Source of the DNA: Pseudomonas extremorientalis | GTDB lineage: Bacteria; Pseudomonadota; Gammaproteobacteria; Pseudomonadales; Pseudomonadaceae | NCBI RefSeq assembly: GCF_001870465.1 | Contig: NZ_MDGK01000058.1 | Coordinates: forward strand, 89,055 to 153,054 | DNA length: 64,000 nt | Reading direction: 5' to 3' | Shown here: piece after piece, positions 17,236 through 25,132 of the stretch | How the letters are laid out: the number at the start of each line of letters is the position of its first letter | Numbering within the stretch: the first letter of the stretch is position 1 | Made by a program: the position numbers and the translations under genes | The notes under the pieces: generated by a model | Told to the model about the DNA's origin: nothing | Databases searched by the model: none | What the model saw: the letters and a program-made list of their open reading frames with translations, nothing else

Positions 17236-17418
17236 TTACAATCCTGAATCGCGCAAGATTTCTGAGCTTGTTTTCTTCGTTGCTCGCCGACCAATGGTGT
17301 ACACCAGGCCATCATTAGACGGTGTGATGGCCAACAACTCCCAACCTTGCGTCAATTGCTGGTTGACCTCGGCTGTGGTGTCTTTGTTTTCAATCTGCAC
17401 TATGCCTTCAAAGCTCAT
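17236..17418 (-). CDS. Small protein, DUF1737-like
   Basis: A 60-residue protein with a strong AAGGAGCG ribosome site. The central motif VNQQLTQGWELLAITPSNDGLVYTIGR resembles small DUF1737-type proteins, which contain GWELLG-like repeats. An inverted repeat with AAAAAAGCCCCC and GGGGGGC arms lies downstream at about 17168-17206 and may end the small phage genes on this side. Confidence 0.6.
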   Translation of the reverse strand: MSFEGIVQIENKDTTAEVNQQLTQGWELLAITPSNDGLVYTIGRRATKKTSSEILRDSGL

Positions 17419-17884
17419 GGGTGACGCTCCTTGTGAATGACTGCCTATTGCAAGTATAGCTGCCTAGGGTCGTGAGGGCTTTTGATAGCGCACGATACCG
17501 GAAGGCAAGGACAGCTCCGGTAGTGGATAATACATCGGCTTAGCCACTGGCCCATTGGCAATAGGTTTGAACGGCGGAATATGTGACCAACATGGTCGCT
17601 CAATTGGCACCGGATGTACATGCGGCGTGGGTGGCTGAGACCTAGCTCAACGACCCGACTAGTTTCAAACCCGCCTCGTTCACTCAGAGAACTGCCAGAC
17701 GCCAAACGCCTAATTCGCGTATTTGCTTTAGACCTCAACGACGCCAGTCTGACTCCAAAATGCCCTAAAGAGTGCCAGCAATTCTCTACCTAACCCAATT
17801 AAGCCGGAAGGATATCGTTCATCTAAGCGTTGCTCCGTTCGAGAAAAACACACGTATAAAAGTTTCATTTGCGAATGAACCACG
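17419..17884. other. Intergenic stretch with a proline-rich frame
   Basis: About 465 bp. On the minus strand a frame open from 17646 to the stop at 17464 reads a proline-rich, protein-like tail (IPPFKPIANGPVAKPMYYPL, then PELSLPSGIVRYQKPSRP). It has no ATG; a GTG at 17610 lacks a ribosome site. It may be the end of a decayed gene. Confidence 0.35.
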
Positions 17885-19138
17885 CTATATCTTTAATGCT
17901 TCAACCCCTATCTCTTTAGAAGACGCGTGCGCCTTCAGCATCATGCCAATCGCTTCTGAAACGAGCGGGGGTACCGCATTACCAATCTGAGTATATCTCG
18001 GACACTCTAATTTTCTAGAGGAACCACCTGTTGTATATTTCCCAAGAAATTCAAACCAGTCCGGAAAAGATTGAATCCGAGCGGTTTCTCTCGCGGTAAG
18101 AATCCGAGGCTCACTATAGTGAATCACATCATCTGGCAAAGTAGTAATTGTAGGAGATGGTTGGTTCTTTGAAAGAACCGTTATCGCATGCTTTTTCAAA
18201 CCTAACCGATCTCTAGTTTCCTTGGACAAAGACTTACCGGGCTCCGAGGCCTGACGAATCTTAATAAACTGAATTACTGTGCTAGTTTTGTGATTTGGCA
18301 ACCTCAAACTATTTGGTGAGCCGACATGACCATCGTGCATAAGTTTTAAGTAAGGCGAAACTATATCAGGCAACTGGTAGACGATTTCTCTGAATCCTTT
18401 AACAGGTGAATCATTACTTTCGCGCAAACTCTTTCCTGCGGTTTCTAAATCTGCGATTGCGTCACACACAGAAACGTGCTTTCCTCGCGCGAGTTTTTTA
18501 ATAGATTTAAATTCTTCACCGTAACCTACAAGCCGTTCAAAAAGATTAACACCATCATCCAGCAGCGAGCATATAATAAAATACCTGTATCTATTTTGAG
18601 GAACGCCAAACATTGCACAATTTAACTTACCACGCGAAACAGAATAACCAATACCGGATAGCTCATTACTAATATATTCCGCATACGACTGATTATAGTA
18701 CTTATCAGCGTCACCCTGTACAACTTCGTTAAATTTACTATTAAATCCAGTGACATTTTCTATTATTAAAAACCTTGGCTTTACCAGCTTAACTAACTCT
18801 AAGTATTGTTCAGCCATTTTATTACGAGGATCAGCCGAGTTTCTTTTACCAGCTAACGAAAAGCCTTGGCATGGAGGTCCTCCGACCATCACATCTATGG
18901 TGCCAGCTAGAGAAATCAAATATGGGCTGAAATCAGTAAGCAGTTGCTCGCAACTCATCGCTTTTTTGGGCAACCAATCAGGCCAATCAAACTTATACCT
19001 CAGACCGTCAATTAGGTTATGACGCAAGGTCTCAAAAGCCATTGGATTTTTCTCAATAGCAGCGACGCCCTGAAATCCTGCCTTCAGTAAGCCAAGCGAT
19101 AGGCCACCGCAGCCCGCAAAAACGTCGATAAATCTCAT
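17885..19138 (-). CDS. DNA (cytosine-5) methyltransferase
   Basis: A 417-residue C5 methyltransferase, starting at the ATG at 19138 after CAGGAAAAT. All core motifs are present: I (FIDVFAGCGGLSLGL), IV with the catalytic cysteine (GGPPCQGFS), VI (IENV), VIII (QNRYRYF) and X (TQIGNAVPPLVSEAIG). The region between motifs VIII and IX is of normal size for one target domain, so it should modify one specific site. It is AT-rich compared with host genes and is divergent from the GHKL/receiver/nuclease-like operon at 19614. It could protect against a linked nuclease or be a lone phage methylase. Confidence 0.92.
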   Translation of the reverse strand: MRFIDVFAGCGGLSLGLLKAGFQGVAAIEKNPMAFETLRHNLIDGLRYKFDWPDWLPKKAMSCEQLLTDFSPYLISLAGTIDVMVGGPPCQGFSLAGKRNSADPRNKMAEQYLELVKLVKPRFLIIENVTGFNSKFNEVVQGDADKYYNQSYAEYISNELSGIGYSVSRGKLNCAMFGVPQNRYRYFIICSLLDDGVNLFERLVGYGEEFKSIKKLARGKHVSVCDAIADLETAGKSLRESNDSPVKGFREIVYQLPDIVSPYLKLMHDGHVGSPNSLRLPNHKTSTVIQFIKIRQASEPGKSLSKETRDRLGLKKHAITVLSKNQPSPTITTLPDDVIHYSEPRILTARETARIQSFPDWFEFLGKYTTGGSSRKLECPRYTQIGNAVPPLVSEAIGMMLKAHASSKEIGVEALKI

Positions 19139-19613
19139 ATTTTCCTGATTCCCCAACGCTCATAAACCGTACTGCAGCCTGTGTCCTGACAACAGAGCAA
19201 GGCGTGCCCGCAACGGGATGATCCAAAAGTTCCTCAGAGTAGCAAAATGGGCACCTAGGGCCTACCCTTTCAGAACGTTTTTTGGGTGCTCGTTACGTAA
19301 TTTCAAAGCTTTAAGACGGTTAAAGCTTCAGATTTTTGGCTGATCCCCAAAGCCGTAGCTGTCTACACGCAAGCCACACGGCCCCTACCGTTTTGACCAA
19401 ACAGAGTAAAAATCCAACCCTCACCTATAGACAGTTTCTGGGCGAGCCATCACCATGATGGCGGATAGCTCTGGGTGTAAAGGAGGTACGGCATGAAACA
19501 GGGAAGGTGTTAACGATGCTCACAGTGTGCACAGCTGGCCTAGCTTTTCGAAGCGAAGCGTTAAGCCCGATTATAGGCCTGTTATCTAAACCTTATATCT
19601 TTGGGATACCAAG
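19139..19613. promoter_or_regulatory. Divergent control region of the methyltransferase and GHKL genes
   Basis: About 475 bp between divergent start codons. Two tiny plus-strand frames precede the GHKL gene. One is a 6-codon frame (MKQGRC) after a strong AAAGGAGG site at about 19480. The other is a 33-codon frame starting at about 19515 whose TGA overlaps the GHKL ATG (ATGA). They may be leader peptides. No operator is clear to me. Confidence 0.35.
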
Positions 19614-21941
19614 ATGACAGCTATAGAAAAATTCCGAATCAGTTCTCACCTGAAAGATATTATTGGACGAGATCTGGTCACAAATGAGTTTGTTGCAATA
19701 TTTGAACTTGTTAAAAACTCTTTTGACGCCGGCGCAACTCGAGTAGATATAGAGTTCAACCCAGAAGACTCCAGCTTTACTATTGTAGATGATGGTCAAG
19801 GCATGACACTGGATGATATACGCGACAAATGGTTATTTGTTGCGTACTCAGAGAAAGCTATTGTCAACGCCGAAAACTACCGCGACAAAATAAAACCAGC
19901 TGGTCAATTTGCAGGAAGCAAGGGGATTGGCCGATTTGCTTGCGATACCTTAGGGGAACAGCTAGAGCTTTATAGCATAACTGCCAACTCTTCGAAAATA
20001 TCAAAACTATATATCGACTGGACAAAATTCGAAAAAGATAGTAGCGAAGAATTTCAAAGTGTAAACGTAGATCTTGAAACAACCAAAAAATTCCCTTCCG
20101 TATACAACCCAAAAGCTCCCAGCACTCAAGGAACGATGCTGGTTATTAAGAATACAAGACACGAGTGGGATGAGGACCGTATAAAGCGCTTACGCCGCGA
20201 TTTAGCAAAACTTATAGATCCATTTGGAACAAGTACAGATGTAACTGTCTATACTTGGCTGCTCGACGGATCAACTGAAAGAATTGATGGTGTAGATGGC
20301 GCTGTTGGAAATGAAATAGCTGAATTACTTCAAGAAAAAACAAGCCGAATCGAAGTCAAAATAGAAAACAACGATATAACCTCGACTTTATACGATCGCG
20401 GAAGGAAAATTTACTCTATACGCGAGACTTCTCCATACCCCGAACTCGATGACGATACAGTTGAAGGACAGATATATTTTCTAAATCGGTCCGCTAAGAA
20501 AACTTTTACTACTCGTATGGGTGTCCGCTCAGTAGAATTCGGAAGTGTTTTTTTATTTTTAAACAAATTCCGAATATTTCCGATTGGCGAAGAGAATGAC
20601 GATACACTGGGACTAAACCGACGCAAACAACAAGGTCAATCTCGCTATTTAGGTACACGGGACATAATTGGTCGTGTAGATGTATCAGCATTACCTAAAC
20701 GATTTCGAGAAGTATCCAGTAGGGATGCAGGTTTAGTAGAAGACGCTCGTAGTAGATCGCTATATGAAGCGATAAGACGACATATGATTTTCCGTCTGGA
20801 GCGTTACGTAGTAGGTGTAAACTGGAAAGACAAGCAAGATACTGATCGTGACACATCTGACGGATTGGAAACAGATAAAGCTCGTGAAAGAGTACTGGCT
20901 ATTGTTGGCGGACTTGCCCGTTCAAAAGATATAGAAATTCTATATTACGATCAGGATTTGGTCAGGGTTTCCGATGACCCTGACCAAGTTACGGATGAAG
21001 CGCTCAAAGCGATGTCAATCGTTGCAGAGAGTAGTGGCAATACAACTCTGGCAGAGCAAATCGAAGATGCTAAACGTCGCATCGAAGAACTCAGAGTTTC
21101 ACGAGAAGAGGCTCGACAGGTTGCTCAGCAAGCTGTGGCAGACCGGAATCGTGCGGATGCTCATATTGCACTGCTAGAACGTCAGGCAGCATTCTTAGGT
21201 AGCAGTCAAGATGTGGACGTAGAGCGCGTCCAACTGTTAATGCATCAGGCAACCATTCACTTGGGTCATATACGATCTGCTATCACAAATGCCGCTCATG
21301 ATGTCCGAAGTATCCTTCGCCACGCCGACACCTCTAATTCGGATGCTTTAGATCTTGACGACGTCGAAGACATGTTCGCATCTATTAGGCAATCGGCAGT
21401 AAAACTATCAACATCTATTGCTGGAGCAACGCTATCAGGAGATAGATTAGGAACCGTGCTGTCTTTTGCACCAAATATTAGAATCGAATTGCAAACGGAC
21501 AAGGTACACGGCGACCTATTACAGTTTCTGAATGAATACTTCGAAGTTCGTTTACTGGGTGTGCCTGGCATTCCAAAAGCTTCGTTTGATGATGGCAATC
21601 TTACGCTGGTCAGAGATTTTTCCCCCGTAGATATAGCTGTTCTAGTTGACAACCTCCTTGATAACGCACGTAAAGCGAAAGCTAGCAAAGTAGATTTTAA
21701 GGCGTTTCAAAAAGGAAAAAATGCGGTAATTATCAAAGTGGTTGATGACGGGCTAGGTATAGACGAAAGGAAAGTCGACTCTTCTAAAATATTCGAGCGT
21801 GGCTATACCGGTTCCATGAGTGGTACCGGGTTAGGTCTGTATAGCGTGTCTACAATCATAAATGAAATGCATGGTTCTATAGTACTTGCCGGAGATGGCT
21901 CGCGGGCGGATTTTGAAATTTTCATACCAGGAGAGAAATAA
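19614..21941 (+). CDS. Protein with two GHKL ATPase modules (HSP90/MORC-like N-terminus, kinase-like C-terminus)
   Basis: A 775-residue protein. The N-terminal module has the Bergerat-fold motifs ExxxN (ELVKNSFDAG, E31 and N35), DDGQGM (59-64) and GSKGIGRFA (101-109), most like HSP90, MutL and MORC. A coiled coil lies at about 475-525 (AKRRIEELRVSREEARQVAQ). A helical segment with histidines (MHQATIHLGHIRSAITNAAHDV, about 542-563) could be a dimerisation/phosphotransfer region. The C-terminus is a histidine-kinase-like ATPase (LLDNARKAK; DDGLGI; GTGLGLYSV). It is followed directly (TAATG) by a receiver-like gene. I infer an ATP-driven sensor or switch; the partner methyltransferase points to defence. 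Confidence 0.8.
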   Translation: MTAIEKFRISSHLKDIIGRDLVTNEFVAIFELVKNSFDAGATRVDIEFNPEDSSFTIVDDGQGMTLDDIRDKWLFVAYSEKAIVNAENYRDKIKPAGQFAGSKGIGRFACDTLGEQLELYSITANSSKISKLYIDWTKFEKDSSEEFQSVNVDLETTKKFPSVYNPKAPSTQGTMLVIKNTRHEWDEDRIKRLRRDLAKLIDPFGTSTDVTVYTWLLDGSTERIDGVDGAVGNEIAELLQEKTSRIEVKIENNDITSTLYDRGRKIYSIRETSPYPELDDDTVEGQIYFLNRSAKKTFTTRMGVRSVEFGSVFLFLNKFRIFPIGEENDDTLGLNRRKQQGQSRYLGTRDIIGRVDVSALPKRFREVSSRDAGLVEDARSRSLYEAIRRHMIFRLERYVVGVNWKDKQDTDRDTSDGLETDKARERVLAIVGGLARSKDIEILYYDQDLVRVSDDPDQVTDEALKAMSIVAESSGNTTLAEQIEDAKRRIEELRVSREEARQVAQQAVADRNRADAHIALLERQAAFLGSSQDVDVERVQLLMHQATIHLGHIRSAITNAAHDVRSILRHADTSNSDALDLDDVEDMFASIRQSAVKLSTSIAGATLSGDRLGTVLSFAPNIRIELQTDKVHGDLLQFLNEYFEVRLLGVPGIPKASFDDGNLTLVRDFSPVDIAVLVDNLLDNARKAKASKVDFKAFQKGKNAVIIKVVDDGLGIDERKVDSSKIFERGYTGSMSGTGLGLYSVSTIINEMHGSIVLAGDGSRADFEIFIPGEK

Positions 21942-22894
21942 TGAATCTAGATTTTGGCATATTATGGATCGAAGATTCATTCAGCCAGGAGGAGGAAGCT
22001 AATCTGACACGCCGAGTCGGTGAAGCTGGTTTCATCGCTCGAATTGAAACCATTCCAAACAGTAAAGGCATCGAGGAGTTAGCTCGCACTCACAGCCTCT
22101 ATCATTGCTACGACATCATACTCCTAGATTATCGCCTTCAAGATGCAGAGAACGGGGATGCCATCGCACCTAGGATTAGAGAACTCTTCCCATCTACCAC
22201 TATCCTTTTTTATTCCGGTAGCGTAGATGAAAACGTACTGCGCCGCATGATGGCGGACAGAGAGGTTGAGGGAGTTTATTGTAGCGCTCGCAGCAGATTC
22301 ATTGAACGTACAGGGTCACTGATAGAACAGACTGCACGATCTCTTGATAGGCTTTCAGGAATGAGGGGGTTAGCTATGAGAGTAGTAGCAGAGTGTGACC
22401 AAATCATGAAGGGCGCAGTACTTCATATTTCCAAAACTGACCCGCAGAGCAAAACAAGACTTGGAGAGCTTGACAAAGACGTTATTGACTTCATGACAGG
22501 AATGAAGGAAAAGTACGAGGCTTCCATGCACCACGGTTTAGAAGAGCGATTAAGTACTCGCGCTGTTGACAGCGCAAAGCTATTCAGTCATTTCCGGCGC
22601 TTAACAAAAGCTGCCACAAGCAATCCGGCTGCATTCAACTTAAATAAAGATCAAACGGAAAAACTAAAGGCTTTAAGGGCGGAAAGCGCAAAGTACGATA
22701 TAGACGTACTACAAAAAAGAAATATTCTAGGCCATGTTATAGAGATTCGCAGCAGCGAGGGATGGGTATTACAAGGCAATAAAGAGATAAACGTAGGCGA
22801 CTTTCCTGATATTCGTCAGGTATTCGCCAAATACATCGGCGCCCTGCGTGATATGAGCGAGATCTTATTGCCGCTAGAGCAGCCGGCGGAGTAA
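21941..22894 (+). CDS. Receiver-like protein with unknown C-terminal effector domain
   Basis: A 317-residue protein. Residues 1-120 look like a response-regulator receiver: acidic pocket E11-D12 (LWIEDS), phosphoacceptor D63 (IILLDYRL) and switch serine S92 (ILFYSGS). The usual lysine after strand 5 is not evident; that area reads VEGVYCSARSRF. The C-terminal 190 residues are helical (MTGMKEKYEASMHHGLEERLSTRAVDSAKLFSHFRRL; LQKRNILGHVIEIR) and match no DNA-binding domain I know. Its start overlaps the stop of the double-GHKL gene, so the two proteins probably act as a pair. Confidence 0.75.
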   Translation: MNLDFGILWIEDSFSQEEEANLTRRVGEAGFIARIETIPNSKGIEELARTHSLYHCYDIILLDYRLQDAENGDAIAPRIRELFPSTTILFYSGSVDENVLRRMMADREVEGVYCSARSRFIERTGSLIEQTARSLDRLSGMRGLAMRVVAECDQIMKGAVLHISKTDPQSKTRLGELDKDVIDFMTGMKEKYEASMHHGLEERLSTRAVDSAKLFSHFRRLTKAATSNPAAFNLNKDQTEKLKALRAESAKYDIDVLQKRNILGHVIEIRSSEGWVLQGNKEINVGDFPDIRQVFAKYIGALRDMSEILLPLEQPAE

Positions 22895-22967
22895 GTCAAC
22901 GCTCACACATACATATATATTATAGATACATCAGCTTTCAAATATCAACACAAAACAAGGAAGTAAC

Positions 22968-23702
22968 ATGAATAAAGAACCTGATAAAATCCAGCTTGAG
23001 CGCGAAGTTCTTTTAGGAGCCGACTCTCTTCTACGCAAACTATATGGCGAATACAGCGTCGATGAGGAGCAAACTGACAAGCCCGATGCTGCTATCTTAA
23101 TAATGAAGCCGCACAAACGCTTGAGTAGCGGTCGTGAGCCGATCAAAGTAGGGATTGAAATCACAATTGTGGACTCGCGCGAATATCTCGCATATTTCGG
23201 AGACGTAAAATTTGGACGTGATCGTGTTGACGCTCAATTTGAAAACACATTAAATCATGGTATCGACCCAGAAAATCTAAACAAACAACTCAAGGTAAAG
23301 ATACCCGAGACTTATATATTCGACGGTATCAAATCAAAAGCTAAAAACTATGAAACCTACTCTGAAAAGGAGAAGTTTGGCGAAGTCATATTGCTTTGTT
23401 TTAGCAATATTCTTGAGTCAGATAGCGCCTTCCTAAAAGAAGGGCTTGTCGAATGGACAAACTACTATTTGAGTCAATTAAAGTTCCCTTACGCCAAAGT
23501 TTTATTCTTACCCTTCAGAAGCACAACAGCTATAAAAATATACGACAAAAGAACCCCCTTAAATCGACAACCCTCCCCTTATGATTTTGAAGATCCTTGG
23601 ATTATTGCGTCCGATTGGCCGATGCTTCTAACCGGAAAAAAATATAACCTTCTTGACTTTTACAATTCGCCCCCATTAGTCCCTCCAAAGAAAAAGAAAT
23701 AA
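22968..23702 (+). CDS. Hypothetical protein, possible PD-(D/E)XK-like nuclease
   Basis: A 244-residue protein with a good AAGGAAG ribosome site, 73 bp after the receiver-like gene and in the same direction. Near residues 39-66 it has PDAAIL followed by VGIEITIV. That spacing resembles the PD...(D/E)xK core of nuclease folds, but with threonine in place of lysine. Later parts (GEVILLCFSN; YAKVLFLPFRS) look like core strands. The tail is basic (PPKKKK). If it is a nuclease, the set would be a restriction-like system with the methyltransferase. I am not sure of the fold. Confidence 0.55.
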   Translation: MNKEPDKIQLEREVLLGADSLLRKLYGEYSVDEEQTDKPDAAILIMKPHKRLSSGREPIKVGIEITIVDSREYLAYFGDVKFGRDRVDAQFENTLNHGIDPENLNKQLKVKIPETYIFDGIKSKAKNYETYSEKEKFGEVILLCFSNILESDSAFLKEGLVEWTNYYLSQLKFPYAKVLFLPFRSTTAIKIYDKRTPLNRQPSPYDFEDPWIIASDWPMLLTGKKYNLLDFYNSPPLVPPKKKK

Positions 23703-24013
23703 GACAATTGACACCATAGTCATGCGTAAAAGCTCATTAATTTTCTGCGGATAGGATATTTAATTTAACAACCTAGCTATCTTTAAACATGTATCAGTGG
23801 CCTGGTGTCCCCGCCTACTACGGCAATGAGTAACGTGGGCATCAATTCACGCCGAGAGTGGACACTCTCGGCGTGATGCTGCCCCGCAAATTCCTTCTAT
23901 CCTTCAGCGAAGGTTCGGACCGCGACGTTCAGATTCAAGAACTATCCAATCTAAAGATCCAGCATCCGGCTTAACGCCTCTATTCACCGCTAACTCTAAG
24001 ACTCAATGCATTA
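23703..24013. other. Intergenic stretch with a hairpin
   Basis: About 310 bp between the cargo operon and the convergent lysis cassette. A perfect 12-bp inverted repeat, CACGCCGAGAGT-GGAC-ACTCTCGGCGTG, lies at 23848-23875 without a T tract. It may act as a factor-dependent terminator or mark a recombination joint. Confidence 0.45.
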
Positions 24014-24550
24014 TCATCGCCTGATAGCCCTGAGGTATGCCTGACATGCTCGCAGAGCGATCAATCCTTGGTCGCCGGTATCGGTGATCCCGATAATTCG
24101 TTGAGCATGCGCTGGGTCAAGTTGGGCTCGAAGGGCTCCATGAACCACATCGACGGTGCCGGAGGCGGCAGGCACGTTGCAACCACTGGTTGAGTCCGTG
24201 GCGTCGAGAAGGACTGACAGCCGCACATCAGCAGTGGCAAGGCGATCACGCAGAGCAGCCTGGTTACGGTGGGCATCGGATAACTCTCGAATGTGCTGTT
24301 GATCGGAGACGGCGAGTTGTTGTTCAGTGGCCAGACGCTTGTCCTGCTCAGCCTGCTGCTGACGTAGTGCGGCCTGGGTCAAATTGTTCAGATCGTCGGC
24401 CTGGAGCGATGCCTGGCGTGCAAGCTTCCCATCGTAACGCCAGGCTTGTACCTGCCAAGCTAGCGCAGCAGATCCAGCGGCCAGAGCCACCAGCAATAAG
24501 ACGACGATAGCGATTCGGAACTGTGCAGGAATCAAGTCGAAGAAACGCAT
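24014..24550 (-). CDS. Rz-like inner-membrane spanin (prophage 1)
   Basis: A 178-residue lysis protein with one N-terminal membrane helix (FRIAIVVLLLVALAAGSAALAWQV) and a long periplasmic coiled coil (LNNLTQAALRQQQAEQDKRLATEQQLAV). It fuses inner and outer membranes at lysis with its Rz1 partner, which is encoded inside it in another frame. It overlaps the end of the endolysin gene. It closely resembles the Rz gene at 35988-36551. Confidence 0.85.
   Translation of the reverse strand: MRFFDLIPAQFRIAIVVLLLVALAAGSAALAWQVQAWRYDGKLARQASLQADDLNNLTQAALRQQQAEQDKRLATEQQLAVSDQQHIRELSDAHRNQAALRDRLATADVRLSVLLDATDSTSGCNVPAASGTVDVVHGALRAQLDPAHAQRIIGITDTGDQGLIALRACQAYLRAIRR
24061..24276 (-). CDS. Rz1-like outer-membrane spanin lipoprotein, nested in Rz
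   Basis: A 71-residue lipoprotein in a different frame within the Rz gene. The signal sequence LLCVIALPLLMCGC ends in a lipobox cysteine and is followed by a proline-containing short periplasmic tail (CLPPPAPSMWFMEP). Nesting of Rz1 in Rz is typical of lambda-like lysis cassettes. Confidence 0.8.
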   Translation of the reverse strand: MPTVTRLLCVIALPLLMCGCQSFSTPRTQPVVATCLPPPAPSMWFMEPFEPNLTQRMLNELSGSPIPATKD

Positions 24551-25095
24551 AACGCCGCCCTAGCTCTAGCCCAAAGCCGCAGCCGATCTTCCAGGCCATT
24601 GAGGCCACCATTGATTCGGCGAGTGATGGTAGTGAATTGCTCTTTATCAGCAAGGGAGTTCAGCCCATTTACTGACCAGTACCACGCTGCACACTCTGCC
24701 GCCCATTGCGGCTGCTCAAGCAACTCTGGGGTATACAGCAATCGGTCGTCAGCAAACAACGCCAAGCTGCAACGTAAATAGTTGTCATGACCGGTGACCT
24801 GGATCAGCCCACGGCCGCGATAGCGTTGGCCGTCACCATCGGCTGCCGGGGTGTTCCCCAGCTTGGCGGCCAGCGAGCCGGTATCGTACTTACTGAGGTA
24901 TTGATCACTCCCCAGCTCACGCACGTACTGTAGCTGGCCAGACTCTTGGCCGATCTGGGCTAGGAATGCCGCCTGACGCTTCGGCGTGTTAATTTTCCAT
25001 CTGGTCATGGACATGTTCAGTACAGGAACGAAAACGCCGGCTTGGCGGCCGGCGTTTGGGAAGATCTGCAGCAACTGCTGCTCAGTGATAGGCAT
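24532..25095 (-). CDS. Phage endolysin, glycoside hydrolase family 19 (prophage 1)
   Basis: A 187-residue muralytic enzyme. I use the ATG at 25095 because GGAGAAAAGC precedes it. GH19 signatures are clear: AAFLAQIGQESGQL with the catalytic Glu, QRYRGRGLIQVTGHDNY, and AAWYWSVNGLN plus TRRINGGLNG near the end. It has no signal peptide, so release needs a holin; none is visible in this remnant. It is homologous to the enzyme at 36548-37081. Confidence 0.9.
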   Translation of the reverse strand: MPITEQQLLQIFPNAGRQAGVFVPVLNMSMTRWKINTPKRQAAFLAQIGQESGQLQYVRELGSDQYLSKYDTGSLAAKLGNTPAADGDGQRYRGRGLIQVTGHDNYLRCSLALFADDRLLYTPELLEQPQWAAECAAWYWSVNGLNSLADKEQFTTITRRINGGLNGLEDRLRLWARARAALCVSST

Positions 25096-25132
25096 GCTTT
25101 TCTCCATGCGTTAGAACGTTCGTTTAAGCCAT

